Shown: positions 7,788 to 16,844 of the stretch, piece after piece
How positions within the stretch are numbered: the first letter of the stretch is position 1
Layout of the letters: every line of letters begins with the position of its first letter
From: Planctomycetaceae bacterium
GTDB lineage: Bacteria > Planctomycetota > Planctomycetia > Pirellulales > Pirellulaceae
Assembly (NCBI GenBank): GCA_002709045.1
Contig: PAPJ01000012.1
Location: 186,001-250,000, forward strand
Reading direction: 5' to 3'
DNA: 64,000 nt
The notes under the pieces: model-generated
Seen by the model: the letters and a program-made list of their open reading frames with translations, nothing else
The model's database searches: none
Told to the model about the DNA's origin: nothing
Position numbers and translations under genes: made by a program

Positions 7788-10085
7788 TTATTCAGCCGCT
7801 TTTACTTCAACAGCAATCGCAGTACTTACCGCCGACACATCTTTGCCCGCGTATTTTGATTTGGCTGTGACGGTAATCCCGTCCGTTTTAGCAACCGCAG
7901 CATCAGCTGCAGCAGTAACTTCTACTTCAAGCTCTGTCTTGTCAGCAGCAATTGTCAGCTCTGTCGGAACTGTCACCTTGTCTGGCAAACCCGCTAAAGT
8001 GAGTGTGACTACTTCAGCCGCCGAACCTGGAGCACGGACGATAGTAACCACTGCTTTTTGACTTGTGCCACTAGCAATTCCTGCTTCGAGTTTGATTGAT
8101 ACAGTCAGTGGGTCAACCACTTTAATCGGAACACTGCGCTTAACAAACTGAAGGTGGCCGGCATGCTCAGCATAAGCTTTCACCGTAAAGGCTTTCTCAT
8201 CAGCCAGTTCAGCTGGAACCGTGACGGTGATAGTATGGACACCTTTATCCGCTTTATCGGCTACCGTAATTCCATCCGGAATATCCTCAAACATTCGGGT
8301 TAGCGCACCTTTGAAGTCTTTGTGTTTGCTGGCTGTGGACATTTTGATGGTTGCAGTTGTCTCACCCCGGGCTACATAGACTGCCTCCGGCTCGAACTTC
8401 GGCTCAAAAAACTCTTCGATTGCCGGTACTGTCGCATATTGAACGACACCCTGTAAAAACGAATAGGGATAGGTAACTGCTCCAAACTGCGTACGTGTCC
8501 AATCTCTTGATGTCAGGGGAACCTGCACAACCTGGCCATCAATTTCAGCTTCACCAACTATTTCCAGATTCACAAAATCACCTGCTTTGGTTTCCTGCGA
8601 AAATTCCAACAAGACCGTGATCTCTTTACCATCTTTAGCAACCACATTGTTATGCCAGGTGACACCTGAGATTTCTGTTTTGGCTTTGATCGTGATTGGC
8701 CCTGCATAACCATCACGAGTCACGGTAATTGGGAATTGAAATCCGCCTTTCCCTTCATCCACGACAAAACGATTACGTGTCGCTTTGTCGTTTTTTAATG
8801 CTAGCGTAAATGTATTTCCTACTGCAACTTCGATAACGTAAGCAAAGCTCTCACCACCGCGTTGCAAAAGCTCACTGGCTTCCAAAATGTACTCTCCATC
8901 TTCCGGCACACTCCAGGCTACAAAAAATTCATTTTCAGGATTAATTGGTGCCGCCGCTAGCTGACTTCCATCAGTTTTAAGAACTCTGAAATTTACAACC
9001 GCCGGTGAACCTAGTTTCCGCGAATGCCCGGCGAAACGAAGTCGCTGGCCTTTGGTTGCGTTGAATTTAAAGTAATCCTTATCGCCCCGCTGTTGAAACA
9101 CTCCACTAGCACCGCCTGGGAATATAGCTGCGGTCGCCTGGGTTATTTCATTATTCGGTTCGACTTCAACGGCTTGTGTATCTGAACTGGCCCGGGCTCT
9201 GGCGAATCCGGATATCACACCTGCAGCCGTACGCGCTCCAGCACGAACATCATCACCGGCGATCGTTGCAGCCAAAGCAACCTTAGCTGTCAGACCACTA
9301 GCTCCGGTTCCACTGAAACTTACATCTCGCTCTCCTCCAACCTGCACCGCCGCCGGCAGTGTTGTAGTCGTAAGTGGAAATTCACCAATACGCACATAAT
9401 AAGGAAGATTGCCTGCATATTTACTATCAACCACTTCAACAGCATACTGACCATCCGTAGGAATCTTCACCCGCAATCGGGCATCAGCTCCTAACCCCTC
9501 ACTATCATCCGAATAAGCTAACTCTGTACCGTCGGCTGCTAGCAAGCGAACAACCGGGTCCATTGTTGAATTAAGCCGGGCAGCTAAAACGTCCACTGAC
9601 ACTACTTGATCAGCCGTAGCTTCGAACTTAAAAAAATCGGCGGTGGTGCCACTGGAGGATGCCTGTACCGCCGCCGGCAAGGTAATCAATGCTGCATCAG
9701 CCAACACATTATTTGATGAAGGTTCCGCAATCACCGGAGCATCCTCAATGACAATGATATAAAGCTGACTAACACCCGTCGCATTGGCAACGGAAATCGC
9801 ACCAACTCCGACACCGACATTCTCCAATAGAGTAATACGCAACTTCGCAGTCGTTGCATCATCGGTTCCTTCCGGAGTCGGTAATACCTCAACTTTGGCT
9901 GGAAAACTTGTCCATACTTTAAGTGGTGATGTAAGTTGTGTTCCACTCAAACTAACTTCAGTTGTGGCTCCAGCTGTTATCCCGTACGGATTAACCGAGG
10001 TAATATTAGGAGCAGCTTCAACAACGCCACCTACTGAAAACAATAGTCCCAGAAAGACGTAGATGAGTCGTCGGAATTCTTTCAT
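7788..10085 (-). CDS. Exported protein with two pre-peptidase C-terminal (PPC) domains
   Basis: I start the protein at the ATG at 10085 (765 residues) because it opens a good signal peptide (MKEFRRLIYVFLGLLFSVGG, ending VEAAP); the frame runs on to a possible ATG at 10142. Two PPC-type beta-sandwich domains are visible: one around ADFFKFEATADQVVSVDV and one around KDYFKFNATKGQRLRFAG. Each ends in a GQYAVEV or GEYILEA type strand. The remaining C-terminal half is made of Ig-like or filamin-like beta domains with many Val/Thr/Ala repeats (for example VTIVRAPGSAAEVVTLTLAG). No catalytic motif is seen. It is the first gene of the DUF1549/WD40 operon and may be a cell-surface or periplasmic scaffold. 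Confidence 0.85.
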   Translation of the reverse strand: MKEFRRLIYVFLGLLFSVGGVVEAAPNITSVNPYGITAGATTEVSLSGTQLTSPLKVWTSFPAKVEVLPTPEGTDDATTAKLRITLLENVGVGVGAISVANATGVSQLYIIVIEDAPVIAEPSSNNVLADAALITLPAAVQASSSGTTADFFKFEATADQVVSVDVLAARLNSTMDPVVRLLAADGTELAYSDDSEGLGADARLRVKIPTDGQYAVEVVDSKYAGNLPYYVRIGEFPLTTTTLPAAVQVGGERDVSFSGTGASGLTAKVALAATIAGDDVRAGARTAAGVISGFARARASSDTQAVEVEPNNEITQATAAIFPGGASGVFQQRGDKDYFKFNATKGQRLRFAGHSRKLGSPAVVNFRVLKTDGSQLAAAPINPENEFFVAWSVPEDGEYILEASELLQRGGESFAYVIEVAVGNTFTLALKNDKATRNRFVVDEGKGGFQFPITVTRDGYAGPITIKAKTEISGVTWHNNVVAKDGKEITVLLEFSQETKAGDFVNLEIVGEAEIDGQVVQVPLTSRDWTRTQFGAVTYPYSFLQGVVQYATVPAIEEFFEPKFEPEAVYVARGETTATIKMSTASKHKDFKGALTRMFEDIPDGITVADKADKGVHTITVTVPAELADEKAFTVKAYAEHAGHLQFVKRSVPIKVVDPLTVSIKLEAGIASGTSQKAVVTIVRAPGSAAEVVTLTLAGLPDKVTVPTELTIAADKTELEVEVTAAADAAVAKTDGITVTAKSKYAGKDVSAVSTAIAVEVKAAE

Positions 10086-10150
10086 AACGGCGCCAGGAGA
10101 ACTTTTAAAAAGGGTAGGATGAATATTGGTGAAATTCACCATACCTTTAT

Positions 10151-10178
10151 TTTAGATAGTCCAAATACCATGCGTCAA
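10151..10178 (-). promoter_or_regulatory. Candidate sigma70-type promoter for the PPC/DUF1549/WD40 operon
   Basis: On the minus strand TTGACG (10178-10173) is followed after 16 bases by TCTAAA (10156-10151). A transcript starting just downstream would leave a leader of roughly 60 bases before the ATG at 10085. It would leave almost none before the ATG at 10142, which supports the shorter start. Match to consensus is moderate. Confidence 0.4.
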
Positions 10179-10219
10179 ACTTCCAATTTCGTTATTCTTA
10201 CATTTGTTCTGTTGAAAAT

Positions 10220-11224
10220 ATGACCTTCAAGCATTCAATCCTAAAAACCAGCTTCATTTGCTTGCTACTTACGATTTATTTACCCATATCGAGTGCTCAA
10301 ACTAGGCAAAAAGTACTGATCGTAAGCTCTATCGATAAAGCTAAACAGCCTTGTTACATTATTCTTCCCAAAGGGTATGATGAGTCGGATTTACAGCGAT
10401 ACCCAGTTTTAATGGCACTTCATACATGGAGCAGCTCGGTCGAACAAAACAACGCGAATTGGGAAGCAGAGGCTTATAAACAAGGCTGGATCTATGTATT
10501 TCCTCACTTTCGTGGACCGAACAGCCGGCCCGAGGCATGCGGAAGTTTAATTGCTCAACAGGACATCCTGGATGCCTTAGCTTATGTCAAAGCAACCTAT
10601 CGTACCGAGAACCGACGGATTTATCTGGCCGGTGTCTCAGGCGGAGGACATATGACGATGCTGATGGCCAGTCGCCATGCAAAGTACTGGACGGCTGCCA
10701 GCGCCTGGGTTGGCATTAGTGACCTGACGCGGTGGCACAACAAACACGCCAAAACTAAATATGGTCAGATGATACGCGCCAGTTGTGGCGGAGCGCCTGG
10801 AGCGAGCAGCGCTGTTGATAAACAATACAAAGAACGCTCACCTATCCACTATTTGATGCATTCAACACGAGTGCCGCTTGATATAGCTGCCGGCATTCAC
10901 GACGGTCATACTGGTTCTGTTCCCATTTCTCATTCGCTTGAAGCATTTAATATGATTGCTAAAGCAGCCGGAGCGAAGCCTGTATCAGCGGAGGAAATGA
11001 AACTGCTAAGTATTCCGCAAGGACGTCTCATCACACCGTTGGATTCTGACAGGGTTACGGATAAATCTCTGGGACGTGAAATCCATCTCCGACGATATGC
11101 CGCTCAAAGTCGAGTCACAATTTTTGAGGGTGGGCATGAGGGCATCGCTAAAGCCGGTATCGACTGGCTTGCTCGTTTTCAAACAAATGAGCAGGGGAAA
11201 AATGTCAACATTGGGCCGCAGTAA
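10220..11224 (+). CDS. Exported alpha/beta hydrolase (esterase/prolyl-oligopeptidase-like)
   Basis: The 334-residue protein has an N-terminal signal peptide (SFICLLLTIYLPISSA). It then follows the polyhydroxybutyrate-depolymerase/prolyl-oligopeptidase-like fold: GYDESDLQRYPVLMALHTW near the first strands, the nucleophile elbow AGVSGGGHM, and a late His in FEGGHEG. An Asp near AAGIHDGHTGS could complete the triad. It is probably a periplasmic or secreted esterase; the substrate is unknown. The ATG is the first available and gives a proper signal peptide. It is divergent from the PPC operon and ends nine bases before the methyltransferase gene. Confidence 0.8.
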   Translation: MTFKHSILKTSFICLLLTIYLPISSAQTRQKVLIVSSIDKAKQPCYIILPKGYDESDLQRYPVLMALHTWSSSVEQNNANWEAEAYKQGWIYVFPHFRGPNSRPEACGSLIAQQDILDALAYVKATYRTENRRIYLAGVSGGGHMTMLMASRHAKYWTAASAWVGISDLTRWHNKHAKTKYGQMIRASCGGAPGASSAVDKQYKERSPIHYLMHSTRVPLDIAAGIHDGHTGSVPISHSLEAFNMIAKAAGAKPVSAEEMKLLSIPQGRLITPLDSDRVTDKSLGREIHLRRYAAQSRVTIFEGGHEGIAKAGIDWLARFQTNEQGKNVNIGPQ

Positions 11225-11233
11225 GTAAAAACC

Positions 11234-12052
11234 ATGGATGATAATCAACAATCAATAGCTAAGCAGCACAATCGGGACGCCTGGAACCGAATGGTGGCTG
11301 GTAAAAAACGTTTTACGAAGCCGGCCAAAGATGATGATCTCAACCAGCCTCTTGACACTGTTGATGCCATTGGCTGGCTTGGCGGAGACATATCGGGCAA
11401 GAAAGTCCTTTGTCTGGCTGCCGGCGGCGGTCGCCAAAGTGCCATTTATGCTGCTACCGGAGCCAAGGTAACCGTCGTTGATATTTCACCAGCGATGCTG
11501 GAATTAGACCGAGAGGTGGCGGCAGAAAGAAGCATTGATATTCGTGTTATCGAAACATCGATGGACGATTTATCGATGTTCGCCACTGCAGAATTTGACA
11601 TCGTGATTCATCCGGTTAGTACCTGCTACTTACCCTCGATCACCAAAGTATTCTCCGAGGTTGCTCGGGTGACCAGGCCTGATGGATTGTATATCAGCCA
11701 GCACAAACAGCCGACGAGCCTGCAAGCTAATATCAAAAGATCTCCAAACGGTTACGAACTGATCGAACCATATTACCGAACAGGCCCTTTACCTCCTGTA
11801 AAGGGCACTCGACTGCGAGAGGATGGTACGATGGAATTCGTGCACCGATGGGAAGAAATAATCGGCGGGATTTGCCGTAGTGGTTTTTTCATTGAAGATT
11901 TTGTCGAACCGTTCCATGCAGATCCCGATGCACCGCTTGATAGTTTTGGTGACCGTTGCTGTTATGTGGCCCCTTACATGCGAATAAAAGCCCGGCGAAA
12001 TTTGACGCAAATGGGTGCGGTTCCTTCGAAAAAGATCTTTTTACCAGAATAA
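11234..12052 (+). CDS. Class I SAM-dependent methyltransferase
   Basis: The 272-residue cytoplasmic protein shows a Rossmann-type methyltransferase core: motif I VLCLAAGGGRQSAIYAATGA, the acidic end of strand 2 in VTVVDISPAMLELD, and DIVIHPVSTCYLPSI for motif IV, followed by VARVTRPDGLYISQHKQP. The glycine-rich loop with G-G-G-R-Q-S is typical of small-molecule methyltransferases of the Methyltransf_11/25 type. The substrate is not recognisable. It follows the esterase gene by nine bases, so the two are probably co-transcribed. Confidence 0.82.
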   Translation: MDDNQQSIAKQHNRDAWNRMVAGKKRFTKPAKDDDLNQPLDTVDAIGWLGGDISGKKVLCLAAGGGRQSAIYAATGAKVTVVDISPAMLELDREVAAERSIDIRVIETSMDDLSMFATAEFDIVIHPVSTCYLPSITKVFSEVARVTRPDGLYISQHKQPTSLQANIKRSPNGYELIEPYYRTGPLPPVKGTRLREDGTMEFVHRWEEIIGGICRSGFFIEDFVEPFHADPDAPLDSFGDRCCYVAPYMRIKARRNLTQMGAVPSKKIFLPE

Positions 12053-12162
12053 TTGCAACGTCTATTTTTTAGTCCCATAATTGCAGAACTGTGTCTCGCT
12101 GAATAAAACTAAACATAATGGTATCAATCATTATTAACCCTTCTTAGGTAAGGATATTAACC

Positions 12163-13011
12163 GTGGCAGATAAACCGATCCAGGAACTTGTATCCTGCAT
12201 GGGACAACCGGTTGCCGGTAATCCAACACAGTTCATGATGGAACGAGCTTTTGAAGATTGTGAATTAGATTGGCGTTATCTAACGCTGGAAGTTCCCGCA
12301 GAAAGCTTAAAAGGAGCCATGACAGGCTTCCGAGCGATGGGACTACGTGGCGGTAATTTCACCATTCCTCATAAAGTGGAAATCATCCAATATCTTGACG
12401 AGCTCAGCGAAGCCGCTGAACGAATGGGAGCTGTTAACTGTGTCAACGTCGTTGACGGCAAGCTAATCGGTGAAAACACTGACGGTAAGGGATTTGTCCA
12501 GTCCTTAAAGACGCTGGTGGAGCCTGCCGGCCAAAAGGTTGTCATCATTGGTGCCGGCGGTGCTGCTCGAGCTATTTCTGTCGAACTCGGCTTAAACGGT
12601 GTGACTGCCATTACGATCGTGAATCGGACCGAAGCTCGGGGGCAGGAACTGGTTGACCTGCTTAATAAAATTGAGGGGTTATCGGCAACATTGAATGTCC
12701 TCGACGGCGACTATGAAGTGGATGACGATGTCAACGTTGTCATTAATGCGACATGCATCGGGTTGGGTGATGCGGATGCTCGCGTACCACTGGATGTGGA
12801 GACTCTTTCCTCTGACATGGTTGTCGCAGACGTCGTATTCAACCCTCCAGTAACTCGACTGCTACGCGATGCCCAGGAACGAGGATGTCATGTCCTCGAC
12901 GGATTGGGGATGCTCGTTAATCAGGCAGTTATCGGCTTCAAAATCTGGACAGGTGTTGATCCAAGACCTGAAGTAATGCGCGAAGCGTTGGAAGAATATT
13001 TAGAAATCTGA
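12163..13011 (+). CDS. aroE: Shikimate dehydrogenase
   Basis: The 282-residue protein starts at a GTG with an AAGGA ribosome site. It shows the AroE layout: a catalytic Lys in FTIPHKVEII, the NTDGKGF motif with catalytic Asp, and a GAGGAARAISVELG nucleotide-binding loop followed by NRTEARGQEL, which suggests NADP. The enzyme reduces 3-dehydroshikimate in aromatic amino-acid synthesis. One oddity is the N-terminal substrate loop, which in E. coli reads GNPIAHSKSP but here reads GQPVAGNPTQFMM, so the two shikimate-binding serines are replaced. It could therefore be a lineage variant or a related quinate/shikimate enzyme. bioD follows nine bases downstream. Confidence 0.85.
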   Translation: MADKPIQELVSCMGQPVAGNPTQFMMERAFEDCELDWRYLTLEVPAESLKGAMTGFRAMGLRGGNFTIPHKVEIIQYLDELSEAAERMGAVNCVNVVDGKLIGENTDGKGFVQSLKTLVEPAGQKVVIIGAGGAARAISVELGLNGVTAITIVNRTEARGQELVDLLNKIEGLSATLNVLDGDYEVDDDVNVVINATCIGLGDADARVPLDVETLSSDMVVADVVFNPPVTRLLRDAQERGCHVLDGLGMLVNQAVIGFKIWTGVDPRPEVMREALEEYLEI

Positions 13012-13019
13012 ACTGCTCT

Positions 13020-13706
13020 ATGATCCCGGGTATTTTTGTTACAGGTACCGATACAGAAGTCGGCAAAACCTATGTTTCTGCTCTGATTGCAAAAAAACTG
13101 CATGCGCAGGGTGTTAATGTGGGAGTGTATAAACCGGCAGCCAGCGGCTGCATAGATAATGGAGACGGTACGCTTTTTAGTGAAGACGCCGATACGTTAT
13201 GGAATGCTGCCGGCAAGCCGGCTACCGTCGGTCACGTTTGCCCGCAAATGTTCCGGGCAGCTGTTGCGCCACATATATCGGCTAAAGCCGAAGATAAGGA
13301 AATTAATCGGGAGCTACTTATCCGCGGGCTTGAATACTGGAATCAAAACTCGGACTTTATTATTGTTGAAGGGGCTGGTGGTTTAATGTCCCCCATCAGC
13401 GACGATGACTTTGTCGCTGATCTGGCATATAAATTTGGCTTCCCGCTGGTGATCGTGGTTGCTAATAAACTCGGCTGCATAAACCAAACTCTCCAAACAC
13501 TCATCACTGCCGCCTCCTATGAAGATGGTATTCCGATTGCCGGCATCATACTCAACAACGTAAGTCCTGTAGATTCGGAAGATCAAAGCCTTGCCTTAAA
13601 TCCGGCGGAAATTGAACGCGTTTGCGTTCCTCCTGTGTTAGCAACGGTTGATTATCAACAGGGGCTGAACCGTGATATTGACTGGCTGCAATTGGTCCAG
13701 CCGTAA
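13020..13706 (+). CDS. bioD: Dethiobiotin synthetase
   Basis: The 228-residue protein carries the P-loop GTDTEVGKTYVSALIAKKL at its start, the KPAASG substrate segment and VEGAGGLMSPI, the BioD signature. It closes the ureido ring of dethiobiotin from 7,8-diaminopelargonate, CO2 and ATP, the penultimate step of biotin synthesis. Length is normal. It lies nine bases after aroE, so the two are likely co-transcribed although their pathways differ. No other biotin gene is adjacent; a bioF-type gene lies 40 kb away in this window. Confidence 0.93.
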   Translation: MIPGIFVTGTDTEVGKTYVSALIAKKLHAQGVNVGVYKPAASGCIDNGDGTLFSEDADTLWNAAGKPATVGHVCPQMFRAAVAPHISAKAEDKEINRELLIRGLEYWNQNSDFIIVEGAGGLMSPISDDDFVADLAYKFGFPLVIVVANKLGCINQTLQTLITAASYEDGIPIAGIILNNVSPVDSEDQSLALNPAEIERVCVPPVLATVDYQQGLNRDIDWLQLVQP

Positions 13707-13754
13707 TCTGCAGCATAATTGTCGAATCCTGTCTGTGCGTGCTAGACTAAGCAT

Positions 13755-16700
13755 ATGGACACCAAACAGCTTATCAAAATCCTGGAGGCTCCAGCACCTG
13801 CACGTGAGTGGTTCCAGTCACTAACACTAAAAGATATGCGGCAGGCAAATGATGCTTTAACGGCCATTGCCGAATCGGGGATGACGCTGGATCTTGTAGC
13901 GATCGCAGCTACGCAACTTGAACAAGCATTACCCAGCATCGCCAAACCGGATCAGGCATTAAGCTACCTCGCCAGATTTACCACTATGTCACGCAACCCG
14001 ATCGCTCTCGGTTCACTGTGGGAACGCGATCATGATGCTCTGCCAACACTGCTGATAATGTTTTCAGCAAGTGTTCAAATTGCTGAACTCCTAATACACG
14101 ATCCGGAAGGTTACGATCTATTGCGGATGACTGATGGGCAACCTGTAGACCGTAAAATCCTGATCGATGAAATCCGTGCTGAAGTATTGAGTCTCGCTGG
14201 TGACGCGGATATTTCTGAACAACTACAGCGAATTCGCAACCGCGAACTATTAAGAATTGCTTATGGCGATCTGGTAAGGAATCAGACTGCTGATGTTGTC
14301 GCCAATCAGGCCTCAATTCTTTGTGAAGCGTTACTTCACAGTGCTGTTGAGCTGGCATCATTAAAAGCTATTGAGAAGCATAAATTGGCTGCGACCGATG
14401 CGGCGGGGTTAAACTTCTCACTTATTGCTCTTGGCGACCTCGCCGGAAATCAACTCAGCTACGGAACAACGCTCAATGCCTTTCTCATTTTCCAATCCGA
14501 TGAGAAGGAAGAGAATAAACTCAATGAACCCTTCTACAACACCATCCTAATCGATACGGTCAGCCTACTAACGTTAGCCAACGGCACGAAGCTATTAGAT
14601 CTCGATCTTCGTTTTCAACTATCTGCTCAGGCATCAACAGCAGTCACACATATCAACGACGCGGTCAGATTCCTTGATTTTTCGGGCAGAACGTGGCAAC
14701 GTCAGGAACTGATTAACGCGCGGGCAATTGCCGGCAATTTGCGACTGGGACAGAGGTTTCTGAAACACCTGGAGAAGTGGATTTATCGCCGTTATCTTAA
14801 CCGCGCAGATATCACCGGAATTAAAGCTCAAAAACGGAGACTATACCGCTGGGAGGGATTAAACCAACGTGATGTTGTTAACGCTCCGGGAGGAATTAGG
14901 GAAATCAACTTTATTGTCCCTTTTTTGCAACTCATCAATGGAGGCAGCTTTAGTAATATTCGCGTTCGTGGCACCTTGCCGGGCATTTACCAACTCCACA
15001 AGACTGGGTTGCTATCACAAGAAGAATCCAACGTACTAAAAGACTCCTATCTCTCACTAAAACGAATCCATCATCGTCTGCAGACACTAGATGATGTCAT
15101 GGCAACATCGATTCCGCAGGACAAACCCCAGTTGTCAGCTCTGGCTCAAAGCCTTGGTTATCAGGGGGACGATGCGGTTGAAACTCTGGAAAATGATACC
15201 GCTCATTTACTAAGTGTTAGTCAGCAGGTTATAGATCAACTGCTGGAGTCGTCGTTTGATGATGATCTGGAAGCTGAACCTGAAGTTGATCTGATTCTCA
15301 ATCCAAATCCCGGTAAAGAGATGCTTGAAGAAGTACTGGGAAAACATAACTTTAACGATATTAATTCCTGTTATCAGCAGCTCATGGATCTGGCGACTGA
15401 AAGAATTCCATTTCTGTCCACTCGTCGCTGCCGACACTTTCTGGCCATGATTGCTCCCAGACTTCTGGAATCCATTGCCCAAACACCAAATCCCGATATG
15501 ACGCTGGCTAATCTAAGTACCGTCAGTGATTCACTTGGTGGAAAAGGAGTCTTATGGGAGTTATTTCAGGTAAACCCCGCAACATTAAACCTTTACGTAC
15601 AACTCTGTTCTAACAGTCCTTATCTCATCACTATCCTAACAAGTTATCCGGGGATGATTGATGAACTGATGGATTGTTTGATTCTGGATCACCTTCCGAC
15701 TAAGCAATCATTACAGAAAGTGATGAATGAGCTTGTGAAAGGTGCACAGATCGAAGGACAGGAGTTGATTGATGTGATACTCGCCTTCAAGCATGCACAG
15801 CATCTTCGCGTCGGCGTGCGAGAGATACTGGGTAAGGATTCACTTGTTGATTCTCATAAGTCGCTATCTGACATTATTGAAATTTGCCTACAGGAAATTA
15901 CCAACGAACACTTTCATCAATTAGTTGAAAAGCACGGACAACCAATCATCGAAGGCGGCCCGCTCGACGGACAAGCAGCAGCACCGATCCTCGTGGGACT
16001 TGGCAAACTAGGTGGACAGGAACCAAACTTCCACAGCGACGTTGATGTAATTTTTCTTTATGAGGGTGAAGGGAATACACAGCCGGTTCGTCGCAACCAC
16101 AAAGTCCGACAAACGTCAAACCATCACTTCTTTAACGAATTGGCAAAAAGGATATTGCAAACCGCAACTCGAACCCGACCACACGGCCGTCTGTTCGATA
16201 TGGATAGTAAACTACGTGCTACTCACCAGCACGCTCCACTGGCTATCTCACTTAATGACTACGAAACTTATCTGAACGAAAGCGAAATTCCGCTCTGGCA
16301 GTACATGGGACTGTGCAAAGCTCGTATCCTCATCGGAACTGAGACAGCGAAATCCCGTGTGCGTTCACTCATTACTAAAGCGATCGCTGCGATCAAGCAA
16401 AAATCTCGCCTCAAGTCTAAAATCTATCAAGCACGAATCGAGTCTGAACAAGGAGCAACAGACCGAAATCTGAAACGGTTCCAGGGCGGGACAATGGACA
16501 TTGAATATATTGTTCAAATGTTGCAACTGATTAACGGCAACACTGAAGATATTCAACATTCAGGAACACTGCTGGCTCTCCAAAAAATGCATGAGAATGA
16601 TTTACTGGCGGAAGAAGATGCTACAGCACTAAGTAAATCTTATGTGTTTTTAAGACGAGTCGAATCCGGATTGAGATTAATGGATACGACGCATCGTCAT

Positions 16701-16838
16701 GATCTGCCGCAACAGCCTCTTGAACTGGAAAAGTTAGCTTCACTTCTGGGTTACGAAAGTCCACAGTCGTTGGTAACTGTCTGTCGTCGCTACCGGCAGG
16801 ACAATCGCCAGCGTTTCGAGAAGATCTTTAACAGCTAA
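13755..16838 (+). CDS. glnE: GlnE-like glutamine synthetase adenylyltransferase with degenerate N-terminal site
   Basis: The 1027-residue protein has the two-fold GlnE architecture: nucleotidyltransferase domain, helical linker, then a second nucleotidyltransferase domain and linker. The C-terminal (adenylylating) site is intact, GLGKLGGQEPNFHSDVDVIF at about residues 748-767 with the Asp-x-Asp pair. The N-terminal site, which in E. coli removes AMP, reads GDLAGNQLSYGTTLNAF at about 225-241, so both metal-binding aspartates are missing. Linkers are recognisable (INFIVPFLQLINGG and MDIEYIVQMLQLINGN). In E. coli the protein switches glutamine synthetase on and off under PII control. This copy may only adenylylate. 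The flavoprotein gene starts six bases later. Confidence 0.88.
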   Translation: MDTKQLIKILEAPAPAREWFQSLTLKDMRQANDALTAIAESGMTLDLVAIAATQLEQALPSIAKPDQALSYLARFTTMSRNPIALGSLWERDHDALPTLLIMFSASVQIAELLIHDPEGYDLLRMTDGQPVDRKILIDEIRAEVLSLAGDADISEQLQRIRNRELLRIAYGDLVRNQTADVVANQASILCEALLHSAVELASLKAIEKHKLAATDAAGLNFSLIALGDLAGNQLSYGTTLNAFLIFQSDEKEENKLNEPFYNTILIDTVSLLTLANGTKLLDLDLRFQLSAQASTAVTHINDAVRFLDFSGRTWQRQELINARAIAGNLRLGQRFLKHLEKWIYRRYLNRADITGIKAQKRRLYRWEGLNQRDVVNAPGGIREINFIVPFLQLINGGSFSNIRVRGTLPGIYQLHKTGLLSQEESNVLKDSYLSLKRIHHRLQTLDDVMATSIPQDKPQLSALAQSLGYQGDDAVETLENDTAHLLSVSQQVIDQLLESSFDDDLEAEPEVDLILNPNPGKEMLEEVLGKHNFNDINSCYQQLMDLATERIPFLSTRRCRHFLAMIAPRLLESIAQTPNPDMTLANLSTVSDSLGGKGVLWELFQVNPATLNLYVQLCSNSPYLITILTSYPGMIDELMDCLILDHLPTKQSLQKVMNELVKGAQIEGQELIDVILAFKHAQHLRVGVREILGKDSLVDSHKSLSDIIEICLQEITNEHFHQLVEKHGQPIIEGGPLDGQAAAPILVGLGKLGGQEPNFHSDVDVIFLYEGEGNTQPVRRNHKVRQTSNHHFFNELAKRILQTATRTRPHGRLFDMDSKLRATHQHAPLAISLNDYETYLNESEIPLWQYMGLCKARILIGTETAKSRVRSLITKAIAAIKQKSRLKSKIYQARIESEQGATDRNLKRFQGGTMDIEYIVQMLQLINGNTEDIQHSGTLLALQKMHENDLLAEEDATALSKSYVFLRRVESGLRLMDTTHRHDLPQQPLELEKLASLLGYESPQSLVTVCRRYRQDNRQRFEKIFNS

Positions 16839-16844
16839 AGCCCA

